This document shows positions 1-9,533 of a stretch of DNA of 30,668 nucleotides, in pieces. This DNA comes from JANMCE01 sp963791625 (GTDB lineage Bacteria; Actinomycetota; Acidimicrobiia; Acidimicrobiales; Ilumatobacteraceae): contig CAWBTA010000002.1 in assembly GCA_963791625.1 (NCBI GenBank), positions 1 through 30,668 of the forward strand, given 5' to 3'. Within the stretch, counting starts at the first letter, position 1. Each line of letters begins with the position of its first letter. The notes beneath the pieces are model-generated. The model was not told where the DNA came from. It did no database searches and was given only the letters and a program-made list of their open reading frames with translations. The translations under genes were made by a program, and so were the position numbers.

Positions 1-70
1 AGCGCTCACCTGACCGGGGATCTCGGGGAACGCTTGCTAGGAGCTTCTCGATGTCGTCCTCAGTCGTCAT
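1..70 (-). CDS. Start of a gene cut by the left edge, coupled to the response regulator (possibly its sensor kinase)
   Basis: Only the first 23 codons are inside the window (MTTEDDIEKLLASVPRDPRS...). The ATG at 70 overlaps the TGA of the upstream response regulator by four bases (ATGA, 67-70), so the two were translated as a coupled pair. A gene placed this way after an OmpR-type regulator is usually its histidine kinase, but nothing in the short visible sequence is diagnostic. The kinase identity is inference from position only. Confidence 0.4.
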   Translation of the reverse strand, partial: MTTEDDIEKLLASVPRDPRSGER

Positions 71-756
71 GCGTTGCTCGTCGTCGAGTCGTTCAGGAGG
101 TAGCCGGCTCCGCGGGCGGTGAGCATGATCGGCCCGGATCGGATCGCGGTCGATCTTGCGTCGCAGGTTCTTCACATGGGGGTCACTTCAGCGGCTGTCG
201 CCGACGAAGCTGCTTCCGTAGAGATGGAAAGCGATCTCTTCGCGACCTGAAGGCGCGGCCCGGGTCACTGGCGAGCAGGCCGAGAAGACTGCACTCGACC
301 GGTGTCAGCCGAATCAAACGCCCATCGACGTCGATCGTGCGCTTCACGAGATCGAGTTCGATGTCACCGACCCGTCTTTGTGCGCTGTCCGTTCGTTGTT
401 CGCTGTCCTTGCGGCGAATCAGCGCACCGATCCGCCGGACGACCTCGACCGCGACGAACGGTTTCGTCATGAAGTCATCCACCCCTGCGTCGAAGGCTTC
501 GGCTCTGTCGGTCTGCTCGGTGAGTGCGGTGATCATCAGTACGGGAATGGCGCTGAACGTCCGCCACTGGGGGCAGATTGAAACCCGACAACCGTGGCAG
601 CATGGCGTCGAGGGTAACGGCGACGTAGCGGCTGAGATCCGCCGTGATAGCTGTCTCGCCATCGTCGACGATGTCAACTGCGTAGCCCGCCGCATTTAAG
701 TGCGCGGCGATCGCACCGGCGATGGATGGCACATCCTCGACAACAAGGACGCGAGC
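67..756 (-). pseudogene. OmpR/PhoB-family response regulator, broken by several frameshifts
   Basis: The pieces in three frames add up to a two-component response regulator. The receiver begins with ARVLVVEDV near 756-730, has the phosphoacceptor region TLDAMLPRLSG, and after a frame change near 545-590 continues IPVLMITALTEQ and the conserved lysine in FMTKPF. A winged-helix effector follows (RLTPVECSLLGLLAS, then in other frames REEIAFHLYGSSFVGD, HVKNLRRKIDRDP, TARGAGYLL). It would bind promoter DNA once phosphorylated. No in-frame ATG or GTG was found before ARVLV; the GTG at 732 lies inside the receiver. At least three frame breaks plus the missing start mean either decay or clustered sequencing errors. 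The stop at 67 overlaps the start of the next gene. Confidence 0.75.
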
Positions 757-978
757 CGGGGAACTGGAGGCGACGACGGCTCCGTTGGGTAGCGATCGGA
801 ACTCGGAAAGCCTAGTAAGCGGCCAACGAGTGGATGTTCGTGGCCGACATTGTGTGTGTTTCTTTACATACCCCGGTCAAGGTCTCTTCACACTCCCCAA
901 GTAGCGAGCTTCCGGGCCGACACAACGGCGGACGATCCGCCCACCGGGGGCGATCGAGTACGACGGAGTTGATCACCG

Positions 979-2234
979 ATGAGAACACTGTTCGGCCGAG
1001 CGCTGCTTGCGGCGGCCACCGCTTGTGCCGGCTTGGTGGCTATCGCCCCAGCCCACGCCACCGCGATGGCGGTCGATGACCCGCCCGAAGTTGTGGTCGA
1101 GGTCGACGAGACCAGCCGTGTGATGGGTGAGCAGGTCAAGTTCACCTACACGCTCAAGAACCTCACCGAGGTGACGGAGTTCAGCCACCAGTACCCGGTG
1201 GGAATGACGAGCGCCGCGGAAGTCGTGGCTGAGAGTCAACTCGACCTGCGGTAACGAGCACGCACACTCGCCCTCGACCCTGACGGTGAACCAGAACATG
1301 TCGGGCTGGTCGGTCTCCGCAGCTCCGAAGTGTGAACTCACCATGCGGGTGTTGGCTCGTGTAGCGGGCAAGTTCGACGCCGTCGGCGGGATCACATCGG
1401 AAGGATTCACGCTCGGCGGCTACGGCGGAGACGAGGGGTATGCATCGGTGGCTACTACGGGCGTGACGAACCTGGTGGTTCCGTCGGTCATCTACGTGGG
1501 TGATCCCTCTAAACCGGGCATGACCATGACGGCAACCTCGGCGAACATCACCACTGGTGATGACGTCACGCTTACCTACAACGTCGACGGACATGCGTTC
1601 GGTATTGCCCATACGAACATGACGGTCAACCCATGCGCTGCCCACCGGCGTCGGCACGGTTCGCTCCGGGTCGAATACCTGTGGCGGTTCGCTGACGGCG
1701 ACGGGTACGGCCGTGGCGCTCACCGGCGTTGCCTTCCCGGGCACCGAGACCGCGACCGCACGAACGTGTACCTTCAGCGTGATCCTCAAGACGGCCAAGG
1801 CCGGTAACTACACCCTCGGAAGCGGTGTTACGACGTCCCTTGCCAACGGTGTCGTACCGACCCCGGTCGTTGTCGCCGACCCGGCCGGCTTCGTCGCCGT
1901 CAACCCGGCTCGACTGCGTGACACTCGTGGCGGCGCGAAGGTCGGTGCCGGATCGGTGACCGAGGTGCAGGTCGTGGGCGTGAGTGGCGTTCCCGCCACC
2001 GCCACCGACGCCGTGCTCAACGTGATTGCTGATGACCCGGCCGCCGCTGGTTTCATCACGGTGTACCCGTGCGGCAGCCCGATCCCACAGACCTCGAACG
2101 TCAACTTCATGCCCGGCCAGACCAGGTCGAACGGCGTGTCGGTGAAACTCGGTACCGGCGGCAAGGCGTGTGTCTACAGCAGCCGTTCGACGCACGTGAT
2201 CGTTGACCTCAACGGTTCGTTCGCTCCGAGGTAG
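979..2234 (+). pseudogene. Secreted cell-surface protein with C-terminal 'NPARLRDTR' module, two frameshifts
   Basis: ATG at 979 starts a clear Sec signal peptide (MRTLFGRALLAAATACAGLV, cleavage probably after AHA). The mature part begins with a stretch like the extracellular 'conserved repeat' beta-sandwiches (VKFTYTLKNLTEVTEF). Homology then moves to a second frame between about 1216 and 1238 (STCGNEHAHSPSTLTV) and to a third near 1636 (LPTGVGTVRSGSNTCGG). The C-terminal ~130 residues contain FVAVNPARLRDTRGG, GFITVYPCGS and HVIVDLNGSF, a module I recognise from many secreted Acidimicrobiia proteins; its function is unknown. Length 1256 nt equals 3n+2, consistent with two single-base insertions in a 417-residue protein. 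A strong hairpin follows. Role: exported, probably surface-associated. Confidence 0.7.
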
Positions 2235-2263
2235 ATCACTCCCTCATCTCCCTCGGACCGTGG

Positions 2264-2298
2264 ACGGAGCCCCACCCACTTCGTGGGTGGGGCTCCGT
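2264..2298 (+). terminator. Strong hairpin, likely transcription terminator of the secreted protein gene
   Basis: A perfect 16-bp stem (2264-2279 with 2283-2298, arms ACGGAGCCCCACCCAC / GTGGGTGGGGCTCCGT) closes on a 3-nt loop 30 bases after the stop codon. No long T tract follows, which is common for high-GC actinobacterial terminators. It separates the two surface-protein genes. Confidence 0.8.
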
Positions 2299-2429
2299 CG
2301 TGTCTGCTTGTCCAACTCGGGTCGCACGGTGCAACGGCCAGGCTGTATGAAGGAACCCTTACCTATTTAGCGTCAAGAACGAACGCTTGGCGTCGACTTT
2401 TCCCTCTGAGATTCTGGAGGGAAACACCG

Positions 2430-5400
2430 ATGAAGTTCGACACTTGGGCAACGGCACGACGGGCGACCGCACAATTCTGCCGAGGCGTTACTCAGTCAGC
2501 GTGGCGGCTCGCCGCCGTCAGCGCGGCTCGCGGCACCGGGCGTTGTGACTGTCACGGTTGCCGCAGCGCCGGCGCACGCTGCGGGGTCACCGTCGATCTA
2601 CGCGAACGTTGGGGACAAAAACGATTCGATCCGGGCGTTCAACGACTCTCACCGTTTGGTTGGACAACACCTCCGGTACGAGTGCAGCAGCTGGCCTCGG
2701 CTTCCGTCTGAACCTTCCGTCAGCGATCACGATCAATGCTCAGCCTTTCGGCTTGGATGGGTGCACGGCGTACGACAAACCCCTCACGTCGAGTTCCTAC
2801 TATCTCGACACGTTCAGCTCGCCCTCGGTTTGGTCTTTGGTTGTGAACCCGACAAGTCCGGGTCGCGAGACTCCCGGCTTTTCCCTTCCGGCTGGACAGA
2901 AATGCCGTGTCCAGGTGGAACTCACGGCGTCGGCTTTGAACCCTTCGTGCGACTCGAATCCGGCGTCTCACACGATTACCAGTTCGGACTTGGTAGAACT
3001 CACCACGCACGTGCCAAACGTCGTCGACGACACAACTCCGCAATGCCTTATCGTGACCGCGGCCGGTCCTCCTGATTTGAGATTCACGAGTCCGCTCGTT
3101 GCAACGAACGACACCACGCCGACGATTTCGGGTGCGGGGGCTGTCTCGGGCAACACCGTCGCCGTGAAGGGTCCCGGAGACGCGACGTTCTGCACGACCG
3201 TTGCGACCGGTGCCACGTGGTCATGCACGCCGACGACCGTGTTCGCCGTCGGGAATGTGGAGATCTCGGCGACGCAGAGCGACGGCACGTTGGCGTCGTT
3301 TCCGGTGACCAATCGGTTCGCCATCGATGCGACGCCACCGGGAGCCCCGTCGGTTGACAATCCGGCCTCGGGTGCGCTCGTGGCGAGTTCACCCAGCATC
3401 ATCTGGGGATCCGGTGAAGAAGGGGCCAAGGTGACGGTGACCGATGCCGGGGGAAACACGATCTGCAACGGAGAACAGGTCAACGAAGGCACTTGGTACT
3501 GCAACCCAACCATCAGCCTCCCGGCCGGACTTGTGGTCCTCACCGTGACCCAGGCCGACGTGGCCGGCAATGTGTCACCCTCGGTGACGCACGCGTTCGC
3601 CATCGGCGCGACGCGGCCGGCACCAATTGTGGCCGCTCCGCCAGCGAACGGGTTCGCACGGTCCACGACGCCGACGATCTCCGGATACGGACTCACCGGC
3701 GCGACCGTGACCGTGAAGGACGCGTCGACTGCGACCCTCTGCACCGCCACAGTTGTGGCCGGCGCATGGTCGTGCGCGCCATCGACCCCACTTTCGCAAG
3801 GCGTCGTGACCGTGACGGCCACGCAGACCGTGTCGGGAACGGTGTCGCCGGCTGCGACACGTTCGTTCACCGTCGACACGACGACGCCGGCTGCCCCGGT
3901 TGTTACCGCGCCCGCTGAAGGGTCGACCACGAACACCACCACTCCGGCGATCTCCGGCACCGGTGAGTCGAACGCCACGGTGACGGTCAAGGATGCCGCC
4001 AACGCGACGGTTTGCACGGCGACGGTGCCAGACGGCAGCACAACGTGGTCGTGCACGCCGAGCGCGGCGTTCGCGGTTGGCGCAGTCACATTGTCGACAA
4101 CTCAGGCTGACCGTGCCGGCAACACATCGACCGTGGACACACAGTCGTTCACCGTTGCCGATGCGCCGGCTGCCCCCGTGATCAGCGCCCCGGCAGCGGG
4201 ATCGGCGACGTCGGACACCACGCCGACGATCTCGGGTACCGGTGCCACCGGCAATACCGTCACGGTGAAGAGGCCATCGGCCGACGACCCCACCATCTGC
4301 ACCGCGACCGTCGTCGCCGGCGCATGGTCGTGCACGCCCGCGCAGCCTTTCTCCGATGGGTCCGTGACGCTGACCGCCACGCAAACCGACACTTCGAACA
4401 ACTCCTCGGACGCCACGACGAGGCAGTTCAGCGTTGACACCGGAGCGCCAGCGCCGCCGGCATTCACAAGCCCGATCAATGGTTCCGCGTTTAACAGCCG
4501 CACGCTCCCGTCAATTTTGGGCACCGGTGAAGCGGCGAGCACCGTCACGGTGAAACTCCCGGACGGCGCAACGGTGTGCACCGCCCTTGTCACCTCGGAG
4601 GGCTCCTGGGGGTGCGACCCAACACCACAACTGGAGGGACCGATCACGTGGGAGGCCACCGCCACAGACCCGGCCGGCAACACGTCCGCGAGTTCGCAAG
4701 TCGCCTTGACCCTTGACGACACGGCGCCTGCCGAGGGTGTCGTCACTACCCCGGCCGAGGGTTCGACGACGAACGACGCAACCCCAACCATCCGTGGGAC
4801 GGGGGCTGAAGCCGGCGCTACCGTCCAGGTGTTTTACGACCGGAACAGACCTGCGTGCGAGACGGTCGTGACGACAGCTCCCGACTGGTCGTGCACGCCG
4901 TCCGCGCCGATTGCGGAAGGCCCGCGGAGGTTCTACGCCTGGCAGTTTGACCGTGCGGGCAACTTTTCCAACGCCGGACTCGTCAAGTTCAGCATCGACC
5001 TGACCGCTCCCGGCGCCCTGGTGATCACGACCCCTGGAAGCGGTGACGCCCTGACCGACAACACACCGACGATCACCGGCTCGGGCGGAGAAGCCGGCGC
5101 AACCGTCACGGTGGCGACATCGACCGGCGCGCCCGTGTGCACCACCACCGTCGGACCGGAGGGTGCCTGGATTTGCACGCCTTTGGTAGCCCTCCCGGAG
5201 GGCGCGGTCACCTTGGTGGCCACGCAAACTGACGGTGTCGGCAACACGTCGGCCGCCACGAACCTCGACGTTTTCATCGATTCGCTCCCCCCGACTGCCC
5301 CAGTGGTCTCGTCGCCCGCAGATCGAGCAAAGCTGCGGGTCTCGCCGTCGACCATCAGTGGCACCGGCGAGTCGGGCTCAATCGTCACGGTGAAGAACGG

Positions 5401-6292
5401 GAGCGGTGCCACGATCTGCTCGGCCGAGGTGTCGGCCGCCGGCACATGGTCGTGCACACCGCAAACCGCGCCGTCCGACGGCTCGATGTCGCTCACGGCG
5501 ACGCAACGAGACGCAGCCGGTCACGACTCCCCGTCCACCACGTTGACCTTCACCGTCGACACCACCGCGCCGGCATCGCCGACAGCCGAGTCGACCCAGG
5601 ACGGATCCGCGTCACCGACGCTCTCCGGCACCGGCGAGCCCGACGCCACCATCAACGTGTCTGGCGCCAACGGCGAAGCAATCTGCGCTGCGCAAGTGTC
5701 GGCATCGGGAACCTGGTCATGCAAACCGTCGGCGGCCTTGCCGATCGGGTCGCAGCAACTCTCGGTCACCCAGACCGACGGCGCAGGAAACCGCTCCACG
5801 ACATCGGTCGTACTGAACGTCACCGTTGTGGCGGCCAACGCCAAGATCATCGGCCGCGTGTTCCGCGACCTTGACCGCGATGGCGTCGCCGATCCGGACG
5901 AGCCCGACATCTCCAACGTCGAGGTTCGTCTGTGGACGCCCGGCCCGGACGGTGTTCTCGGCACCGGCGACGACGTTCACATCCAGACGGCGACCACTCA
6001 CAGCCCGTACGTCTTCGAGGGGCTTCGTGACGGTACCTACCGTGTCGAGATCGTGAAGGCGACATTGCCGTTCGGCGCTTCAGCGACGACGAACACAACA
6101 CAGGACATCACGATTGCCAACCAGGTCGACCAGACAACGACACAGCAGTTCGGCTTCCACTTTAGCGCCAAGAGTCTGCCGGTGACTGGCGTCGACTCTG
6201 AAGCAATCCTTCGGTGGGCACTCCTCGCGGTCCTGCTCGGTGGAGCACTCGTCCTGATCACCCGCCGTCGCCGGTCACCCGTGAGCCGCTGA
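2430..6292 (+). CDS. LPXTG-anchored surface protein with ten Cys-paired Ig-like repeats and an SdrD-B-like domain (two 5' frameshifts)
   Basis: The real start is ATG 2430, with CTGGAGG nine bases upstream, opening a signal peptide (MKFDTWATARRATAQFCRGV). The frame changes near 2520-2545 (then VTVAAAPAHAAGSPS, the likely cleavage region) and near 2635-2655; from there the frame is open to 6292. After a ~150-residue N-domain come ten ~90-residue repeats of Big_6/bacterial Ig type (consensus TPTISGTGE, GATVTVKD, C-TA-V, WSCTPS, VTLTATQTD-AGN-S, FTVDTTAP). Each carries two cysteines about 12-20 residues apart, probably one disulfide per domain. Then follows an SdrD B-like domain (IIGRVFRDLDRDGVADPDE), the sortase motif LPVTG, a hydrophobic helix and RRRRSPVSR. 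It is a cell-wall-linked adhesin or stalk type protein; ligand unknown. Length 3n+2 fits two single-base insertions in a ~1286-residue protein. Confidence 0.85.
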
Positions 6293-6319
6293 CTCGGGTC
6301 AGGATCGCGTCATGCGAGA

Positions 6320-6748
6320 TCAGGCGAGCCGCGTGCCTGCTTCCTCTTGGGCAGTGCTGACGCGGGGGCTCTTGGCTGCGTACGCGTTGAGGAAGTGGGC
6401 GATCAGCCAACCGAGCGCGGCTGAAGCCATGCCCGCAAACCCGACCAACCGCAACGTCGTGTTCGTCCAGCTGGCGATCACCGCACCCGACGCGCCCGTG
6501 ATGAGCGGCATCGATATCTCGACGTTGCGGAAGGTCGAGCGGATGACGTGCGTAAGTGGCGGCAGGTTGTCTTGAGACTTCGCGATGCTGATCAACTCGG
6601 GAACGAGGAAGAGAACGACGAACGCCGACGCGCCGCGTGTGAAGTCGCGGACGACGATGCTGTAGGTGACCCAGGTGATCGTCGTCGTCCACCACATGAC
6701 GATCAACCACGGGTTCCAACCGGAATCTTCAGGGATCATCGGATTCAT
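6320..6748 (-). CDS. Small integral membrane protein of unknown function
   Basis: This 142-residue protein has about three to four hydrophobic segments (around residues 11-32, 38-58, 78-96 and 98-120: WLIVMWWTTTITWVTYSIVV, ASAFVVLFLVPELI, MPLITGASGAVIASW, LVGFAGMASAALGWLIAHFL). I do not recognise a family. It is convergent with the LPXTG protein gene and starts 13 bases downstream of the end of the esterase remnant, so it may have shared a transcript with it. The composition fits a real membrane protein rather than a chance frame. Confidence 0.6.
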   Translation of the reverse strand: MNPMIPEDSGWNPWLIVMWWTTTITWVTYSIVVRDFTRGASAFVVLFLVPELISIAKSQDNLPPLTHVIRSTFRNVEISMPLITGASGAVIASWTNTTLRLVGFAGMASAALGWLIAHFLNAYAAKSPRVSTAQEEAGTRLA

Positions 6749-6760
6749 CGTGAGGTCACC

Positions 6761-7957
6761 TTAGGCACATGAGGTGCAGCGAACGTCCGGGACCTTCTCA
6801 CCGGCGAGCAGGCGGGTGAACCAGTCCACGAAGCGCACGCCGTTGACCGACTGCGTGTAGAACTCGGGCCTCGCCAGGATCGTGTGGGTCGTGCCGGGGG
6901 CGAGGTAGTCGGCGATGTTCACACCGGTGGCTTCGACCTTGGCGCCGTTATCGGTAATCAACTTGTCGAGCTAGTCACTGCCGACACCGGCGACCGCCGA
7001 GAACGAGGCCTGCACGCTGTCGAACGCGTGATCATGACGCGCCATCACGACCTTGGGCGCGTGCGCCCCGGCGTAGGCGAAGGCATCGGGGATGCCCCAC
7101 TGCTCGGGTGTGAGATTGGCTGTCTCCGGCCAAGTTGGTCGGGCGTCGAAAGGCACCCCAGAGGTTGCCGATGAAGGTATTGACGGTGGGCCGTGACGGG
7201 TACACGCCAGAACCGTCGGCCAACGCCGTGATGCTCGCGGTCGGGTAACGGTCGGCGGCTAGGCCGCCAAAGAGCGGTGAGGGCACGCCGCCTGCCGACG
7301 ATCCGTCACGAGAATCTCGGTGGCCTTCGGAAAGCGTCGCACCATCTCTTCGAACCCGAAGCGGGCGTTCACCATGCCGTTTTGCTCGACGACGAGACCA
7401 TTGCCGTAGTCGTGTGTGCTGTTGCCAAGGTGGACATCGCCCGTGCAGTACGGCACGTACACGAACGACCAGTCGGCCACCGGGTTGTCAGCGTGTGAAA
7501 GGTTGAACAGACCGACGTAGCGGGAAGGGTCGTCGTCAGCGGTAACGGTGCGGTCGTACGTGCTCGACGTGGAGAAGTTGCACATCTCGGCGCTGAAGCA
7601 CGCACCTCCTCCCTGGAAGTACAGGACGACCTTCTCGGGGTTCGCTTCACGGACCCAGAGGTTCCAGTCGCTGCCGTCGGCGCACATGCACGTTTCGTCA
7701 CCCTCCACGCGCTGCCAGGTGCGCGTGGCCGCCTGAGCTGTCGTGGCGACAGTCGTCGCCGTCGTCGTGGTGGTCGTTGTGATCTCGGCTGCGACGGTCG
7801 TGGTCCCTGCGATCGCGACGGTCGTGGCTGGCGCCGCCGTCGTCTGACTGGTTTCGTTGCTGCTACTCGCGCAACCGGCGGCAAGAAGTGCAACCGCAAC
7901 GGTCAGTGACGTTCGAATCCCCCTGTGGCCAGTATTGCCGCTCGGCCACCGGGACAA
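6761..7957 (-). pseudogene. Pectinacetylesterase-family lipoprotein, broken by frameshifts and an in-frame stop
   Basis: The N-terminus is a lipoprotein signal (RTSLTVAVALLAAGC, lipobox LAAGC) followed by a Thr/Ala-rich linker. The body matches the pectinacetylesterase/Notum-like hydrolase family: CMCADGSDWNLWVRE, VVLYFQGGGACFS, YVPYCTGDVHLGN, then GSSAGGVPSPLFGG with the nucleophile serine. The nucleophile segment is out of frame because one G is missing from a GGG run near 7307. A further frame change follows near 7140-7160, and an in-frame TAG at about 6970 interrupts the last 70 residues. The best start is a weak TTG at 7957, overlapping the last codons of vapC. If intact it would be an outer-face esterase on acetylated polysaccharide or a related substrate. 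Confidence 0.7.
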
Positions 7958-7961
7958 GTCC

Positions 7962-8360
7962 TCACGAGCCCACCGGGGCAACCGGGGTCAGGCCGGCATT
8001 GGTCGCAGCCTCGGCTTGGCGAGCGTCGTAGGTGTAGATCTCGGTTGCGCCCACTTCGAGAGCGGCAGCCAGGTGGAGCGCGTCGAGCGATCGGAGATGC
8101 CGACCAGGGAGATTGCCCGCTCTGATGAAGGTGGCGTCATCGGCGCTGATGATGTCGATCTTTGTGAGCTCGGCTTCGATGTCCGTCGCGTCGATGCCGA
8201 GGCGAAGACCGGCGCGGCGAAGCTCCGTCTCAAGCAGGATGGACGACACGATTCGGTGGCCGGCCTTGCGGGCGTTTTCGATGTCGGCCTGAAGCGCAGG
8301 CGTCTCTGGTTCAGCGACGAAGAGCTTCAGGTATGCCGAGGTGTCGATGTAGCGGATCAT
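7962..8360 (-). CDS. vapC: VapC-type PIN-domain ribonuclease toxin
   Basis: This 132-residue PIN domain has the full acidic set: D6 in RYIDTSAY, E44 (and E46) in ILLETELRRAG, D93 in SLDALHLAAA and D112 in TYDARQAEA. In the family these bind Mg2+ or Mn2+ and cleave RNA, often tRNA, once the antitoxin is degraded. The ATG at 8360 overlaps the antitoxin stop by four bases (ATGA, 8357-8360), giving antitoxin-then-toxin order and translational coupling. The usual length and intact residues suggest an active toxin. The RNA target cannot be read from sequence. Confidence 0.9.
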   Translation of the reverse strand: MIRYIDTSAYLKLFVAEPETPALQADIENARKAGHRIVSSILLETELRRAGLRLGIDATDIEAELTKIDIISADDATFIRAGNLPGRHLRSLDALHLAAALEVGATEIYTYDARQAEAATNAGLTPVAPVGS

Positions 8361-8623
8361 CGATCATCGCGGAGATCGGCGAGTACCTCGGCAGTCGTCA
8401 GCGTGTCGTGCCTGAGGGGCGCAGCCGGACCGAGAGCAGCGATGTTCGTAGCCCGGCGGATTCGACCTGCGGCGACCAGCCGATCGATGGCCGTCGTTGT
8501 CGGCGGCACGAGAATTGCCGTCAACTCCCCGTGGTTCGTGACACCGATGGACTCGCCACGCCGTACGCGTTCGAGAACCTGCCCACTGTTATTGCGAAGG
8601 TCGCGGTGGGAGATGGTGTCCAT
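8357..8623 (-). CDS. Phd/YefM-type antitoxin of the VapC pair
   Basis: ATG 8623 gives an 88-residue protein whose first 45 residues are a typical Phd/YefM fold (ISHRDLRNNSGQVLERVRRG, then SIGVTNHGELTAILVPP). The C-terminal ~40 residues (LTTAEVLADLRDDR) would wrap the PIN toxin. In the family the N-terminal dimer binds the operon promoter and represses it, more tightly with toxin bound. The start is supported by a -10-like TACACT six bases upstream (leaderless type). A deleted IS begins only about 40 bases upstream, so the native regulatory region beyond -40 has been replaced. Confidence 0.88.
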   Translation of the reverse strand: MDTISHRDLRNNSGQVLERVRRGESIGVTNHGELTAILVPPTTTAIDRLVAAGRIRRATNIAALGPAAPLRHDTLTTAEVLADLRDDR

Positions 8624-8629
8624 GAAAGG

Positions 8630-8648
8630 AGTGTAGCACCCGTAGCAC
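8630..8648 (-). promoter_or_regulatory. Leaderless promoter and repeat operator of the vapC antitoxin operon
   Basis: On the minus strand TACACT (8635-8630) ends six bases before the antitoxin ATG, the spacing of leaderless actinobacterial promoters. Two direct copies of GTGCTAC (complement of 8633-8639 and 8642-8648, 9-bp period) overlap it and could be the antitoxin binding site. No good -35 box is visible. Inference from layout. Confidence 0.45.
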
Positions 8649-8663
8649 AATCGTGGTCTCGAG

Positions 8664-9465
8664 GTGTGGGTGTCAAAAACCCTGTCGTGCCTGGTCAGGC
8701 CGCTTGGTGGTATTCGTGAACGAGTCCGTTGCATCGTGTTGTTACGGTGACTGGCGCTCTCGTGCGGAACGGTAGAACCACGGCTGGTTGTGGTGGCTGT
8801 TGGCCAAGGGAGCGGTGTGGCCGGTGCTCGTTGTAGTGCGCGACATACTCCTCGATGAGTCGTCGTAGCTGCGGTTCGTTCCAGATGATCGCACGCAGCG
8901 GCTGCCTGCGATCGGAGGAACGCTGTCCACGAAACCGTCGATCGAGTTGGCGCCGGTGCGATCTTCGCCGCGTGGAGAACGTTCCAGACGTTCGTCGCAG
9001 CGATCGGGTGACCGAGACGGCAGAGCTCCCCGGTGATTCGCCGGTATCCCCAGGTTGGGTTGTCTCTGGCCATCCGCACGATGAGTCGACGGATCTCGCT
9101 TGCTGTCGAGGGTCGGCCCGGTGGCCGGTTGGGTTGGTTCCAATGTCGGGCGATCAGCCGTCGATGCCAGCGAAGCAGGGTGTCTGGGGTGACGAGCCAG
9201 TCCGCACTTCGGGCTTTGGGTAGGGCTCGAGCGAGCGCAGCAAGGAACCATCGGTCGCGTTCGCGGACGTTCGAGACTTTCGTGCTTCGTTGCAGGACCA
9301 TGACTTGATGGCGCAGCGCGACGATCTCGACATCTTTCTTGCGGCCGGACCAGACGGCGAGCGTTGCGAGGCCGACCAGGAGTCGGTAGAGGTGGCGGAA
9401 CACACCGTCGAGTCTGTCGCGAAGTACCAGGTCAGCGTGCACGGCCGAGTAGATGACACCCACAC
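8664..9465 (-). mobile_element. Internally deleted insertion sequence with 12-bp terminal inverted repeats
   Basis: Perfect 12-bp inverted repeats (GTGTGGGTGTCA at 8664-8675 and its complement at 9454-9465) bracket a single transposase remnant. The GTG start of the transposase lies within the right repeat. At about 800 bp it is shorter than a full element of this type because most of the catalytic domain is gone. It could move only with a transposase supplied in trans. No target duplication was confirmed. Confidence 0.7.
8695..9463 (-). pseudogene. Transposase (rve integrase-core type) lacking most of its DDE domain
   Basis: The N-terminal half is intact: EIVALRHQVMVLQR, then a helix-turn-helix region (VTPDTLLRWHRRLIARHW, RPPGRPSTASEIRRLI, NPTWGYRRITGELCRLG). 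At WTAFLRSQAAAA (near 8915) the sequence jumps to the last part of the family, found in another frame: IWNEPQLRRLIEEYVAHYNE, HRPHRSLGQQPP, GLVHEYHQAA, ending at the TGA at 8695. The segment that should carry the catalytic Asp-Asp-Glu residues is missing, so the protein cannot transpose. The remaining open frame continues out of frame into the antitoxin gene, which is an artefact. Confidence 0.8.
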
Positions 9466-9498
9466 TAACCGTCCAACGGCCAATCGCTCTATTTGTAG

Positions 9499-9527
9499 TT
9501 GATATCGCTTGGTTATGAAGCGATACT
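9499..9527 (+). promoter_or_regulatory. Leaderless promoter with internal palindrome (operator) for the MNT/HEPN operon
   Basis: TTGATA (9499-9504), a 17-bp spacer and GATACT (9522-9527) form a sigma-70-like promoter whose -10 box ends six bases before the GTG start at 9534, so the transcript is probably leaderless. The palindrome TATCGCTT-N7-AAGCGATA (9503-9510 / 9518-9525) fills the spacer and both box edges. A dimeric winged-helix repressor bound there would block polymerase. The first gene encodes such a winged helix, so autoregulation is likely (inference). Confidence 0.6.
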
Positions 9528-9533
9528 GGTGGG

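Noticed and set aside
757..978. Promoter before the first secreted protein
   Set aside because: No convincing -35/-10 pair could be placed in this stretch; AT-rich hexamers around 860-870 are poor matches.
2558..2640. The first ~30 codons of the 1244-codon frame as the true N-terminus of the LPXTG protein
   Set aside because: They are an out-of-frame reading; the signal peptide is in the other two frames from ATG 2430 with a ribosome site.
2968..4384. Long minus-strand frames opposite the Ig-repeat protein (373 and 269 codons)
   Set aside because: They mirror the periodic codon use of the plus-strand repeats, have no start context or recognised domains, and the plus strand gives clear Ig-like repeats, an SdrD-B-like domain and LPVTG.
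7962..8636. Plus-strand 259-codon frame through the toxin-antitoxin region
   Set aside because: It is antisense to the vapC and antitoxin genes, which have all catalytic residues and an ATGA overlap.
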